DNA of 64,000 nucleotides from Tenacibaculum dicentrarchi (GCF_964036635.1 NZ_OZ038524.1:2051001-2115000); one strand, 5' to 3'; numbered from the stretch's first letter, positions 8,648 through 18,000 are shown. Translations and numbers: made by a program. Notes: generated by a model not told the origin, from the sequence alone.

Positions 8648-9346
8648 TTAATGACAGCCTTTAATTGGCACTGTTAAATTACTTACTGGTAATGGAGAAA
8701 CATAAGGTATTCCTAAGCCCAAGCCTCGTAAAATAAATAATATCCCTATAAAAACTACTACATAAGGAATGATTTGTTGTATTCTTTTTCGAATTAAAGC
8801 ATTGGCAAAATTACCAACATATACAATTATGGTCATTAACGGAATTGTTCCTAACCCAAAAATAAACATATATAAACTTCCTGACAAAGCATTTGTGGTA
8901 GCCACTGCACCAAAAACAGCCATATAAACCAACCCACAAGGTAAAAATCCATTTAAAAAGCCAATAGTAAAAAAAGTATCATTTCCTTTCTTTTTTAATT
9001 CTTTTCCTAATGATGACTTTATTTTCATTACCCATTTATTAATCGATTTTGAAAAATTATATTTTTGAAACGTTTTTGGTAAAAGAATTACCAAAATCAT
9101 TAAAATACCTACCACTATTGAAAGTTGCTGCTGAAATCCGAAGAAATAAAAACCTTTTCCTAATAACCCGAATAACAATCCAATTAAGCCATAAGTGAAT
9201 AATCTTCCAAAATGATAACTTAAAATTTGAAAGAATTGTTTAATTTTATTGCTTCTATCAACAGGCAACATAAAAGCTATGGGTCCACACATTCCTATGC
9301 AATGAAAACTTCCTAATAGTCCAAATATAAGCGCTGATAAAATCAT
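8648..9346 (-). CDS. TauE/SafE-family membrane protein of the cbb3 cluster
   Basis: The 232-residue protein has about six membrane helices. Near the N-terminus it has GSFHCIGMCGP, the His-Cys...Cys motif of SafE/DsbD-like transmembrane domains that handle metal ions or electrons. It ends in Gly-Cys-His, another potential metal site. Its start codon overlaps the end of the FixH gene by one base, tying it to the oxidase operon. In this context such proteins are thought to help copper delivery or maturation of the oxidase. That role is inferred from context. Confidence 0.78.
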   Translation of the reverse strand: MILSALIFGLLGSFHCIGMCGPIAFMLPVDRSNKIKQFFQILSYHFGRLFTYGLIGLLFGLLGKGFYFFGFQQQLSIVVGILMILVILLPKTFQKYNFSKSINKWVMKIKSSLGKELKKKGNDTFFTIGFLNGFLPCGLVYMAVFGAVATTNALSGSLYMFIFGLGTIPLMTIIVYVGNFANALIRKRIQQIIPYVVVFIGILFILRGLGLGIPYVSPLPVSNLTVPIKGCH

Positions 9347-9792
9347 TAATAAATTAACTCTTGCTCAAATAAATAAGGTGTATTTTTGTAATTCCAAGAA
9401 ACGATAATGTTCCATCGACCACCCAATAAACGTTTCTCAGGCACGAGCAAATATGTATTAGAAATTGAAATAGGCATTTCAAAATCTAATTGTTTATTAG
9501 ATGGTCTGTATAGGAACACTTTTCCTTTAATATCAGTAGGATTAAATGCTGTTGGAAAATAGATTTTTAATCCTTCTGATACTCTTTGTACTTTAATATT
9601 TTCTGATAATTCTTTAGCATTTTTAGTAGCGTCTATATCGCCCTGAAAAACCAATTCTTTTTGATAATATTCTTCTGATACCAAATCATGATTGTAATTA
9701 TTTCCTGTACTCATTGATATAACAAAATACAGAATAAAACTCATAAATGCGATAATTGCAATTACGATACCCGCGCCCCAGTTTAGTTTCAT
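9346..9792 (-). CDS. ccoH: FixH/CcoH-like oxidase assembly protein
   Basis: This 148-residue protein has one N-terminal membrane helix (WGAGIVIAIIAFMSFILYFV) and a periplasmic beta-rich domain. It begins its soluble part with the typical HDLVSEEYYQKEL segment of FixH proteins. FixH/CcoH is a single-span factor needed for stable assembly of the cbb3 oxidase. It sits between ccoG and the SafE-like gene, the standard order in this phylum. Length is normal for the family. Confidence 0.85.
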   Translation of the reverse strand: MKLNWGAGIVIAIIAFMSFILYFVISMSTGNNYNHDLVSEEYYQKELVFQGDIDATKNAKELSENIKVQRVSEGLKIYFPTAFNPTDIKGKVFLYRPSNKQLDFEMPISISNTYLLVPEKRLLGGRWNIIVSWNYKNTPYLFEQELIY

Positions 9793-9879
9793 CTTAAGTG
9801 TTTTAATATGATTAAAAATAAAGCAAGCCGCTTATAAAAAACAACTTACTTTATTTGTATTTTTAGTTAGCTATAATAG

Positions 9880-11307
9880 CTATCGATAACTTCTTGGTCC
9901 TAAAAAGTTAGTTTTTGTGGTTTCTATTAATTTATCGCCACTATAAACACCAATTCTGAGATGTACTTTTTCATCTTCCATTTCTGCTTGGTGCATTTCA
10001 ATAAATAAGGTTCCTTCTGCTAATCCTTGCCTTGGAATTTCAAAAGCCTTTTGGGTTACTGTTTTTATCGTCCCTTTATGAGAAAGTAATTTATACGTTA
10101 CATTATCAATTTGTTTGGTTGTTTTATTAATAACCTTAAAGGTATAAACATTACTAATTATGTCATTTTTTTTATGTTCGTATAATCGCCCTGGTAATCG
10201 TAAAATAGTAGCTTCTACGTCATTTCTTAAAAATAACATTCCTATTAAAACAGCTATTAAAATTCCTAAAACAGCTGTATATCCTTTCATTCTAGCGGTA
10301 AATTGAAAAGGTGTTTTCTTTTCAATATTTTCTTCACTTGCAAAACGAATCAACCCTTTTGGTAAACCTACTTTTTCCATCATATGGTCACACTCATCAA
10401 TACATGCGGTACAGTTTACACATTCTAATTGTGTTCCGTTTCTAATATCGATTCCTGTAGGACATACATTTACACATTGAGCACAGTCAATACAATCTCC
10501 TTTTCCTGTAGTTGCTCTGTCTTCTTTTTTACTAAATTTTCCACGTCCTTTTTCACCTTCTCCTCGTACATGGTCATAGGCTACATTAATTGTTTTATTA
10601 TCTAACAAAACTCCTTGTAATCTTCCGTAAGGACAAGCAATAACACATACTTGCTCTCTAAACCATGCAAAAATAAAGTAAAAAACAGCTGTAAAAATCA
10701 ATAATGAAATTAACGTACTTGTATTATCTAACGGATTACCTGTTGCGTATTCAATTACAGTATCGCCTCCTATTAAATAGGCTAAAAACACATTAGCTAT
10801 TAAAAATGAAATGATAAAAAAGATGCACCATTTTAAAAGTCGTTTTTTTATTTTTTCGGCATTCCAGGCTTGTTTTTCTAAGCGAATTTGTTTCCCTCTA
10901 TCGCCATCAATCCAATATTCAATTTTTCTAAAAACCATTTCTAAAAAGATGGTTTGCGGACAAATCCATCCGCAGAAAATGCGCCCAAAAACAACGGTAA
11001 ATAAAATAATAAACACCACGCCCACAATCATAGAAACTACTAATAAATGAAAATCTTGTGGCCAAAAAGGGAATCCAAAAATATTAAATTTTCGCTTTAT
11101 TACATTGAATAATAAAAACTGATTTCCGTTAATTTTCACAAATGGTGCAGCTAATAATAGTAGTAATAAAAAATAACTAACATACGACCTGTATTTATAA
11201 AATCGTCCGCTTGGTTTTTTAGGATACACCCAAGCACGCTTACCTTCTTTATTGATGGTACCTATACTATCTCTAAATTGTTCGTTCTTGGGTGTTTCCA
11301 TTATCAA
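9880..11307 (-). CDS. ccoG: Cytochrome c oxidase accessory protein CcoG (FixG/RdxA)
   Basis: The 475-residue membrane protein has several helices and clusters of cysteines for iron-sulfur centres: CGWICPQTIFLE, CVIACPYGRLQG, then CIDCAQCVNVCPTGID and CVNCTACIDECD, the last two being 2x[4Fe-4S] ferredoxin-like. A C-terminal periplasmic FixG immunoglobulin-like domain follows (about residues 365-475). CcoG reduces copper for the oxidase active site. It lies 34 bp after ccoP. A second in-frame Met two codons in may be the true start. Confidence 0.93.
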   Translation of the reverse strand: MIMETPKNEQFRDSIGTINKEGKRAWVYPKKPSGRFYKYRSYVSYFLLLLLLAAPFVKINGNQFLLFNVIKRKFNIFGFPFWPQDFHLLVVSMIVGVVFIILFTVVFGRIFCGWICPQTIFLEMVFRKIEYWIDGDRGKQIRLEKQAWNAEKIKKRLLKWCIFFIISFLIANVFLAYLIGGDTVIEYATGNPLDNTSTLISLLIFTAVFYFIFAWFREQVCVIACPYGRLQGVLLDNKTINVAYDHVRGEGEKGRGKFSKKEDRATTGKGDCIDCAQCVNVCPTGIDIRNGTQLECVNCTACIDECDHMMEKVGLPKGLIRFASEENIEKKTPFQFTARMKGYTAVLGILIAVLIGMLFLRNDVEATILRLPGRLYEHKKNDIISNVYTFKVINKTTKQIDNVTYKLLSHKGTIKTVTQKAFEIPRQGLAEGTLFIEMHQAEMEDEKVHLRIGVYSGDKLIETTKTNFLGPRSYR

Positions 11308-11341
11308 CTATTAAAAAAATCAATTATACTTATTTTGTCTT

Positions 11342-12442
11342 TTATTCAACAACTACAGGAGCAGGCTCCTCTTTATGTAATTCTCCTTGTGGTGCTTTTG
11401 GGTTTGCAGGTGTTGTTCCTTGGAAAGACATAATATAACTTGCTACTTTTTGAATATCTTTAGGTTTTAAAGTTTTACCCCAAGCAACCATTCCTTTTCC
11501 ATCTCTACCTCCATTAGTAATAGTGGTAAATACATTTTTAATACCTCCACCTAAAATCCAATATTTATCGGTTAAGTTAGGTCCAATACCTCCACCACCA
11601 TCAGCAATATGACATGCTGCACAGTTTAAATTAAAGACTGCTTTACCTCTTTTTAAATCACTTTCAGAAGTTAAAACAGTAACAGTTTCAGCATCAATAA
11701 CAGCTTCTTTTGAAGTTGATTTATAAGCTTCTAATTCTTTTTTAGCAAGTGCAATAGACTCTTCATATTCCATTACTTGTGTATATCCATCTAAAACTTC
11801 AAAACGTACTAGATAAACTACAGCAAAAATAATTGAGATATAAAATAATCCTACCCACCATGGTGGTAAGGTATTGTCTAACTCCCTAATTCCATCATAA
11901 TTATGGTCTAAAACAATTTCAGCTTCTTCTTCTATAGCTTTTGCTTTAGTCCATTTAGATATTAATTTTCTTGCCCAAGCAAAATGATCTACTTCATCAG
12001 GATTAATTCCTGCTTTAATCATTGCTATTTCTTCAACTTTTTTAACACCTATTATTGTTAAAGCTTCTTTTGCTAAAACAACCAATCCGAAGGCTATAAT
12101 TCCAAGCCAAACTAATGGATTTTCTAAAATATTATAAGGATTTTCATATGAACTAATTGCTTTAGCTAATGCAAATGGTGTTAAAAAGATAAATAAAAAT
12201 GATATTGCCGATTGAACTCTTGTATAATTCTTTGGCATTGCATCATTCACCTTATTTATTAAGGTATTAGATAACACTTCTTTTAGAAGAACTACCAAAC
12301 CTAAACCTATTGTAATATACCAAACTATTGGATTTTCTAAAAAATTAAAAGGTTCTTTGTATGCCTTAAATGCCACTGCTAATATAAACGGCATTGAAAA
12401 AACAAAAAGAAAAGATACTATTGATTGTATATATTTTTTCAT
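11342..12442 (-). CDS. ccoP: cbb3 oxidase subunit CcoP, single haem c, duplicated N-terminal hairpin
   Basis: The 366-residue protein ends in a cytochrome c domain with one CAACH haem site at residues 274-278. Canonical CcoP carries two. The N-terminal region is unusual: residues 9-57 and 80-128 are clear copies of each other, sharing SFLF, PF.LA, an ENP-VW block and GLVVL-KE at matching positions, so the membrane hairpin is duplicated. A third hydrophobic segment (about 192-212) is the regular CcoP anchor. It receives electrons for CcoNO. Its start is 11 bp after ccoQ. Confidence 0.88.
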   Translation of the reverse strand: MKKYIQSIVSFLFVFSMPFILAVAFKAYKEPFNFLENPIVWYITIGLGLVVLLKEVLSNTLINKVNDAMPKNYTRVQSAISFLFIFLTPFALAKAISSYENPYNILENPLVWLGIIAFGLVVLAKEALTIIGVKKVEEIAMIKAGINPDEVDHFAWARKLISKWTKAKAIEEEAEIVLDHNYDGIRELDNTLPPWWVGLFYISIIFAVVYLVRFEVLDGYTQVMEYEESIALAKKELEAYKSTSKEAVIDAETVTVLTSESDLKRGKAVFNLNCAACHIADGGGGIGPNLTDKYWILGGGIKNVFTTITNGGRDGKGMVAWGKTLKPKDIQKVASYIMSFQGTTPANPKAPQGELHKEEPAPVVVE

Positions 12443-12453
12443 AATAATTTGTT

Positions 12454-12621
12454 TTAGTCGTTTAAAGGTAAATCGCTTACCTTACTTATGTATTCTTTTT
12501 TAGCGGTAAATACCCACCAAAATAACACCACAAAAAATGTAAAGAATATTGTTAATGAAATCAAAGGGTATATTTCAATACCAGCAATGCTATCCATATG
12601 ATTTTTTACGAATTTTAACAT
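12454..12621 (-). CDS. ccoQ: CcoQ/FixQ-like small oxidase subunit
   Basis: I found this 55-residue ORF between ccoNO and ccoP. It has one membrane helix (about residues 19-40, with FFVVLFWWVFTA) followed by a charged cytoplasmic tail beginning AKKEYISK, the usual CcoQ layout. It starts 5 bp after the ccoNO stop. CcoQ stabilises the cbb3 complex. Position and architecture make the call; sequence conservation in this family is low. Confidence 0.75.
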   Translation of the reverse strand: MLKFVKNHMDSIAGIEIYPLISLTIFFTFFVVLFWWVFTAKKEYISKVSDLPLND

Positions 12622-12626
12622 CTTTT

Positions 12627-14825
12627 CTATTTTTTACTTAGTTGTTTTTGAACATCTTTTACTTTAATATCAGTACCTAAACGTTGTAAATAAGAGATTA
12701 AAGCGACAATTTCTCTATCTTTCATTTCGATAAATTCTTGTCCGTTTTCTTTCGCATATTTCTTGTCAGAAGCATAATTTTTAGCAAAATCAGGATCTTG
12801 ATGTAAGTTTTCTTGAATTTTAGCACCTTGTGCATCCATACTAGCTTGCGCATTTGCTATTTCTTGCTCAGTATAAGGAACTCCTAAAGTTACCATAACT
12901 CTCATTTTATCTTCAGTACTACTTTTGTCTAACTTATTTCTAACAATCCATTTATATGATGGCATTATTGAACCTGGAGAAGTACTTTGAGGGTCATACA
13001 TATGATTTAAGTGCCAGCTATCAGAATACTTACTTCCAAGCCTATGTAAATCTGGTCCTGTACGTTTAGAACCCCATAAAAATGGGTGATCATAGACAAA
13101 CTCTCCTGCTTTAGAGTATTCACCATATCGCTCAACTTCTGATCTAAATGGTCGTACCATTTGAGAGTGACATCCTACACATCCTTCTCTAATATAAAGG
13201 TCACGCCCTTCTAATTCTAGCGGTGAATATGGTTTTACACTCGATATAGTTGGTATGTTTGATTTTACTAATATAGTTGGTACAATTTGAACTAAACCAC
13301 CTATTAAAATAGCAACAGTTGCATAAATAGTTAATTTAATTGGTTTTCTTTCTAACCAAGTGTGCCATGCTTCTCCTTTAGTTCTGTGCTTAGATACTTT
13401 TGTTAATGGTGCTGCTTCGGCTAAATCGTCAGTAACTTCACTACCAGATTTTATGGTTCTTACCATATTGTAAATCATCACTAATGCTCCTGCAATAAAC
13501 ATACTTCCTCCAATAGCACGCATCCAATACATTGGAATTATTTCGGCTACTGTTTCCAAAAAGTTACCATACGCTAATGTTCCATCAGGATTGAATTGTT
13601 TCCACATTGATGCTTGTACAAATCCTGCAACATACATCGGTAGTGTGTACATGATAATTCCTAAAGTACCTATCCAAAAGTGAAAATTTGCTAAAGCTGT
13701 AGAATATAATTTTGTTTTAAATAACCTTGGTACCATCCAGTAAATCATCCCGAAGGTAAAGAAACCATTCCATGCTAATGCACCAACGTGTACGTGTGCA
13801 ATAATCCAATCAGAAAAATGTGCAATTGCATTTACATTTTTTAAAGATAACATTGGTCCTTCAAAAGTAGCCATACCGTAACCAGTAATTGCAACTACCA
13901 TAAACTTTAAAACAGGATCGGTACGTACTTTATCCCAAGCACCACGAAGTGTTAATAATCCGTTTATCATTCCACCCCAAGACGGCGCTAATAACATTAT
14001 TGAAAATGCAACTCCTAAATTTTGAGCCCAAGTTGGTAAAGCTGTATATAATAAATGGTGAGGTCCTGCCCAGATATAAATAAATATTAACGACCAAAAG
14101 TGAACAATTGATAATCGATAAGAATATACCGGTCTGTTTGCTGCCTTAGGAACAAAATAATACATCAATCCTAAAAACGGTGTTGTTAAGAAAAATGCTA
14201 CTGCATTATGTCCGTACCACCATTGTACTAATGCATCTTGCACACCTGCATATACTGAATATGATTTTAAAAACCCAACAGGTAAAGCTAAACTATTAAA
14301 TATGTGTAATACTGCAACTGTTACAAAAGTTCCTAAATAAAACCAAATAGCTACATATAAATGACGCTGTCTTCTTTGTAATATTGTCCAAATCATGTTT
14401 ACACCAAAGGCAACCCAAACAAGTGCAATTGCGATATCAATAGGCCATTCTAATTCGGCATATTCTTTAGAACTTGTATATCCTAAAGGAAGTGTAATTG
14501 CTGCTGCGACAATAATTGCCTGCCATCCCCAGAAATTAAAATTACTTAAAAAGTTACTCGCCATCCGTGCTTTTAGTAATCGTTGTAACGAGTAGTAAAC
14601 TCCTGCATAAATAGCATTCCCTACAAAAGCAAAAATCACTGCATTGGTATGTAACGGACGTAAACGCCCAAAACTCAACCATGAAATTCCTTCTGTAATA
14701 TTTGGGAATAAAAACATTAATGCCAATAATAAACCTACCGAGAAACCTACGATTCCCCAAAGTAGTGTGGCGTAAATGAATTTTTTTACGATTTTGTTAT
14801 CGTAATAAAATTGTTGCATTTCCAT
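12627..14825 (-). CDS. ccoNO: cbb3 oxidase CcoN-CcoO fusion
   Basis: The 732-residue protein joins subunits I and II. Residues 1 to about 475 are the multi-span CcoN part with the haem and copper ligands (WWYGHNAVAF His206, GPHHLLY His256-257, IIAHVHVG His344/346). After a charged linker, about 495-732 is CcoO: one membrane helix, then a haem c site CVGCH at 549-553 and the CcoO segment SQMVRPFRSEVERYG. Such fusions are common in Bacteroidota. It is the catalytic core that reduces oxygen at low tension. It is preceded by ccoS and followed by ccoQ. Confidence 0.95.
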   Translation of the reverse strand: MEMQQFYYDNKIVKKFIYATLLWGIVGFSVGLLLALMFLFPNITEGISWLSFGRLRPLHTNAVIFAFVGNAIYAGVYYSLQRLLKARMASNFLSNFNFWGWQAIIVAAAITLPLGYTSSKEYAELEWPIDIAIALVWVAFGVNMIWTILQRRQRHLYVAIWFYLGTFVTVAVLHIFNSLALPVGFLKSYSVYAGVQDALVQWWYGHNAVAFFLTTPFLGLMYYFVPKAANRPVYSYRLSIVHFWSLIFIYIWAGPHHLLYTALPTWAQNLGVAFSIMLLAPSWGGMINGLLTLRGAWDKVRTDPVLKFMVVAITGYGMATFEGPMLSLKNVNAIAHFSDWIIAHVHVGALAWNGFFTFGMIYWMVPRLFKTKLYSTALANFHFWIGTLGIIMYTLPMYVAGFVQASMWKQFNPDGTLAYGNFLETVAEIIPMYWMRAIGGSMFIAGALVMIYNMVRTIKSGSEVTDDLAEAAPLTKVSKHRTKGEAWHTWLERKPIKLTIYATVAILIGGLVQIVPTILVKSNIPTISSVKPYSPLELEGRDLYIREGCVGCHSQMVRPFRSEVERYGEYSKAGEFVYDHPFLWGSKRTGPDLHRLGSKYSDSWHLNHMYDPQSTSPGSIMPSYKWIVRNKLDKSSTEDKMRVMVTLGVPYTEQEIANAQASMDAQGAKIQENLHQDPDFAKNYASDKKYAKENGQEFIEMKDREIVALISYLQRLGTDIKVKDVQKQLSKK

Positions 14826-14855
14826 AATTTAATTGAATTTAATATCTATTGTTAA

Positions 14856-15023
14856 TTATTGTTTTTTTGTTTCTTCTTTAATCAATTCGTCATCAAAAAG
14901 CATACGAACTGACGGGGTGTACGAATCATCGTACTGTCCATTTTTTACTGAAACAATAAATGCAATAAAAAAAATTAATGCCACTAAGATGCTTAGTGTA
15001 AGTAGTAAATAAATAACGCTCAT
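14856..15023 (-). CDS. ccoS: CcoS-type oxidase maturation protein
   Basis: This 55-residue ORF was read by hand. It starts MSVIYLLLTLSILVALIFFI, one membrane helix, followed by the motif GQYDDSYTPSVRMLFDD. The G-Q-[FY]-D-D-x-x-[ST]-P pattern is the hallmark of CcoS, needed to insert cofactors into cbb3 oxidases. It is the first gene of the oxidase operon, 30 bp before ccoNO, with an FNR-like box 53 bp upstream. Confidence 0.9.
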   Translation of the reverse strand: MSVIYLLLTLSILVALIFFIAFIVSVKNGQYDDSYTPSVRMLFDDELIKEETKKQ

Positions 15024-15076
15024 ATCTTGCCTGATAATTGTAGTACAAATTTAGTTTTGAAGGTCTTATTAAAATA

Positions 15077-15088
15077 TGATATTTATCA
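15077..15088 (-). promoter_or_regulatory. FNR-like box before the cbb3 operon
   Basis: TGATATTTATCA is a TGAT-N4-ATCA palindrome, the core of FNR/ANR boxes. It lies 53 bp upstream of the ccoS start. Extended by flanking bases (AAAATATGATAT), it nearly repeats the site at 29738-29749 in front of ccoI. A TAAATTTG sequence on the minus strand between the box and the gene fits the Bacteroidota -7 consensus TAnnTTTG. Confidence 0.65.
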
Positions 15089-15167
15089 TGTTTTAAGATT
15101 TATTTAGCATTTTATAAAAAAGTATTCTAACTAAAAAATAAAGTTAAAAAACCTAATATTATTAAAA

Positions 15168-15196
15168 GAAAAAACCTCTTTTTAAGAGGTTTTTTG
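15168..15196 (-). terminator. Intrinsic terminator after the DUF5713-like gene
   Basis: AAAACCTCTT and AAGAGGTTTT form a tight hairpin with flanking A and T runs, 21 bp beyond the stop codon of the gene at 15218. It probably works in both directions. Confidence 0.8.
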
Positions 15197-15217
15197 ATGT
15201 GTTATTTATGTTTATTT

Positions 15218-15568
15218 TTACCAATCTCTATTTCCTGCTAATATTTCAATATCAGCATTTTCATATCCATATATTTTTGAAATATTTTCAAAATCAGACA
15301 TTATTGATTCTCTAGCTACAGTTTCAATTTCACTTTCATTTTTGTAAAATTCATCTTGAAGTTCATTAAGTTCTTCAACATATTTTTCTCCTAATTTATA
15401 TAAATCTTCTAAGTTTACTATACTTTTAAATTCAATTTCTTTACAAAAATTCAATAAAATATCTTTACATTTATCTACTAAAAAATCAGGAAAAAAATTA
15501 TCAGAATACATATCTTTTAAAAAGTTATATTCTTGTGCTTTTTTATTTTTTAACTCTTCTACTTTCAT
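15218..15568 (-). CDS. DUF5713-like small protein
   Basis: The 116-residue acidic, helical protein begins with NKKAQEYNFLKDMYSDNFFP and DFLVDKCKDIL, a pattern I associate with DUF5713. No signal peptide, membrane helix or metal site is visible. It sits alone between the oxidase operon and the rhomboid gene with its own terminator. It looks like a mobile accessory gene of unknown role, and the family name is from memory. Confidence 0.6.
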   Translation of the reverse strand: MKVEELKNKKAQEYNFLKDMYSDNFFPDFLVDKCKDILLNFCKEIEFKSIVNLEDLYKLGEKYVEELNELQDEFYKNESEIETVARESIMSDFENISKIYGYENADIEILAGNRDW

Positions 15569-15605
15569 TATATATTTTTTAATTTATCGGCTAAAGTAAT
15601 CAATA

Positions 15606-16145
15606 TTAATATTGTTTATTCTTCAATAAAAATGCAGAAAGAATACCTGCTACAGCACCAAAAAGATGCCCTTCCCATGAAATATGACTTTTTAAAGATG
15701 GAACTAATCCCCAAATTAATCCACCATAAACAACAGCTACCGTAATAGAAACAAGTATGGGAATAAATTTTCGTTCTAAAATACCATTTGCTATTAAAAA
15801 TGAAGCAAGACCATATATAAGTCCACTAGCTCCAATATGATTTGCATTTCTAGCAAATAACCAAACAAGCATTCCTCCAACTAAAATTGTAAATATTATT
15901 ACAGATAATGTTTTCTTCGGATAAAAAAAATTAAGCACTGTTAATAAAACAATTAAAGGAAGTGTATTTGAAATTAAATGCCAAATTCCACCATGTAAAA
16001 AAGGGGATGTAAAAACACCTATTAATCCATTAAAAGTACGTGGTATAATTCCGAATTGAGTAATAGGAATAAAAAAACTTACAGCATGAACAACATATAA
16101 AAAGACTATTAATTGAATAGTATATTTGTGTTTTTTAGAAATCAT
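15606..16145 (-). CDS. Rhomboid-family intramembrane serine protease
   Basis: The 179-residue membrane protein carries the rhomboid signature: HLISNTLPLIVLL in the early helix, the catalytic serine in GASGLIYG, and the catalytic histidine in SWEGHLFGAVAG. This is a minimal six-helix form. It cleaves membrane protein substrates within the bilayer. Its start overlaps the stop of the upstream ion channel gene by four bases, placing it as the last gene of the island operon. Confidence 0.9.
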   Translation of the reverse strand: MISKKHKYTIQLIVFLYVVHAVSFFIPITQFGIIPRTFNGLIGVFTSPFLHGGIWHLISNTLPLIVLLTVLNFFYPKKTLSVIIFTILVGGMLVWLFARNANHIGASGLIYGLASFLIANGILERKFIPILVSITVAVVYGGLIWGLVPSLKSHISWEGHLFGAVAGILSAFLLKNKQY

Positions 16146-16942
16146 ACATTAATATTTTTTCCACAATGTGGACAATTACATTTTTTTTCTTTAATTTTTT
16201 CTTCGGATTTTTTTAGCTGTTTTTCAGATTGAATTTTATCAATAAAAGCCGAACTAATAATTCCTGTTGGAAGTGCTACAAAACCAATTCCGATTAAGGC
16301 AATAACACCGCCTAATAATTTACCCCAAGGCGTTACAGGATACACATCACCATATCCAACGGTGGTTAATGTTGCTACTGCCCACCAAAAAGCATCGCCA
16401 ATACTTGCAAATTTTTCTGGCTGGTCATCATGTTCTATATGATACATAAGCGTAGAGGATAAAACCATTAAAACAAAAGTTACAAAAATAGTAATAGACA
16501 ACTCTGCTTTTGTTTCCTTAAATATATATTTTATGGTTTTTAAGGAGCTTGAATATCTACCTAATTTAAAAATTCGTAACAACCTGAATAAACGAAGAAT
16601 ACGTATAATTGCTAAATCAAAAGGAAAAAATAATGGTAAATAAAAAGGAAGTATTGCTATTAAATCGATAATTCCTGCAGTAGAAAAAGCAAAGTTTAAA
16701 CGTTCTGTTTTATCTTCTTTTGTAATATCAGAAACCCAAATTCTGATAAAATATTCAATAGTAAATACCGTTACCGAAAACAGTTCAAAAAGATGAAAAA
16801 AAGACCTATATTTTATATTTAATTCATGATAAGATTCTAGAATTAAAACAATAATATTCAACACAATAAGTGCATAAATAAACTTTACAAAATACTTGTT
16901 TTTATTAATAAAATTACGCACTTTTTTTTTCATTAAACCCAA
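16142..16942 (-). CDS. Voltage-gated-type potassium channel with cysteine-rich tail
   Basis: This 266-residue protein has six membrane helices. A positively charged S4-like helix (IIRILRLFRLLRIFKLGR) and the potassium selectivity filter TTVGYGDVYP identify the family. The C-terminus ends in a lysine-rich coil and KKCNCPHCGKNINV, a compact set of three Cys and one His that could bind a metal or act as a redox switch. Other genes of the island overlap it on both sides (4 and 10 bp). It probably moves K+ as part of the same stress or homeostasis unit. Confidence 0.88.
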   Translation of the reverse strand: MGLMKKKVRNFINKNKYFVKFIYALIVLNIIVLILESYHELNIKYRSFFHLFELFSVTVFTIEYFIRIWVSDITKEDKTERLNFAFSTAGIIDLIAILPFYLPLFFPFDLAIIRILRLFRLLRIFKLGRYSSSLKTIKYIFKETKAELSITIFVTFVLMVLSSTLMYHIEHDDQPEKFASIGDAFWWAVATLTTVGYGDVYPVTPWGKLLGGVIALIGIGFVALPTGIISSAFIDKIQSEKQLKKSEEKIKEKKCNCPHCGKNINV

Positions 16943-17700
16943 TTTTTCTTAATATGTTTAGCAATTGATTTTGGTAAACTATTTACTACTAATGCTTTTT
17001 TAGGATTATTTTTATGATAGATTATCCATACTTTTTTAGTTCTAATTTTTTTTATAGTACCTAAACAAGTGGTTGCATATTCTATTTCTTTATCCTCAGA
17101 AAAATAAGCAAATTTAATTCGATAACTATATTTACCTTTTACATTATTAGAAAAATAGAGTTCTTTCCCCAAATATCGTCCTTCAGTAATAATACCATTA
17201 CTTAAAATTGTAATTTCTTTTACGGTGTTTCGAATATATAATCTAAAAATAAATAAGGTAATTAATGGAAATATCAAATAATAAAAAAATGGATTTCCAT
17301 TAGGTATGTAATCAAAATTTTTAATAACACTATATGTAGGTTTTTCAATATTATAAATAATCTTTACCTCATCACCTATTTTTAAATTAGCTGTAGAATT
17401 ATAAGATACCCATCTATGATATTCTTTATCAATAGTATATTCAAATTCATAGGCTTTTACCATTGCTTGAAATTGGTCGTCTTCTATATCTGTAAAATAT
17501 ACTTCTGTAATAGTTGCTTTTGTTTCGTTTGTATTAATATTCAAATAAAAACACTCTCTAAAATCAATATTTTTCATATTAGATTTAAGCGATAAAAAAC
17601 TAAAATAAAGAAGAATAAGTATAAAAATTGTAGAAAACCCTCTATAAAGCAATCGGATTTTTAAATTTATAGGTAGTGATTTTGTTATTTTTTTATGCAT
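16933..17700 (-). CDS. DUF3592-like two-TM protein
   Basis: The 255-residue protein has a membrane helix at about residues 20-40 and a hairpin near 135-155. Between and after these it has two beta-rich repeats: one begins TKATITEVYFTDIEDD and runs to IGDEVKIIYNIEKPTYSVI, and the second is near IKFAYFSEDKEIEY. The pattern resembles DUF3592, but the match is loose. It overlaps the channel gene by 10 bp and the speD end by 8 bp. The function is unknown. Confidence 0.6.
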   Translation of the reverse strand: MHKKITKSLPINLKIRLLYRGFSTIFILILLYFSFLSLKSNMKNIDFRECFYLNINTNETKATITEVYFTDIEDDQFQAMVKAYEFEYTIDKEYHRWVSYNSTANLKIGDEVKIIYNIEKPTYSVIKNFDYIPNGNPFFYYLIFPLITLFIFRLYIRNTVKEITILSNGIITEGRYLGKELYFSNNVKGKYSYRIKFAYFSEDKEIEYATTCLGTIKKIRTKKVWIIYHKNNPKKALVVNSLPKSIAKHIKKNWV

Positions 17701-17998
17701 CTATATGATTTATTTTATTGATAAATAAATCTAGCTTTTCTTTACTACAACTACTCAATTCAATATAACTTTTACCACTTTCAGGAAACGTATGTATTGC
17801 TAAATGACTTTCGCCTAATAACCAAAAACAGGTATATCCTTGCTCAGGAAAATAATGTTCATTAAAAAGAATAATTGTAAAACCAGCCTCTTTTAATAAG
17901 CATTCATACCTTGTTTTTAGCACTTTTGGAACAGTACAACTATCCCAAATTTTATGACTGTATATATTTGCTTCTATATGTTTGTAAGATGTATTCAT
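17693..17998 (-). CDS. speD: S-adenosylmethionine decarboxylase proenzyme
   Basis: The start chosen here gives 101 residues. The self-cleavage and pyruvoyl site is in LGESHLAIHTFPESG, where the Ser becomes the pyruvoyl cofactor and the His assists. The enzyme makes decarboxylated SAM, the aminopropyl donor for SpeE. An in-frame Met 18 bp upstream lies inside the speE reading frame; I prefer the Met three bases after the speE stop because family members start near NTSYKHIEANIYS. Adjacent speE completes the pathway. Confidence 0.88.
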   Translation of the reverse strand: MNTSYKHIEANIYSHKIWDSCTVPKVLKTRYECLLKEAGFTIILFNEHYFPEQGYTCFWLLGESHLAIHTFPESGKSYIELSSCSKEKLDLFINKINHIDA

Positions 17999-18000
17999 AA

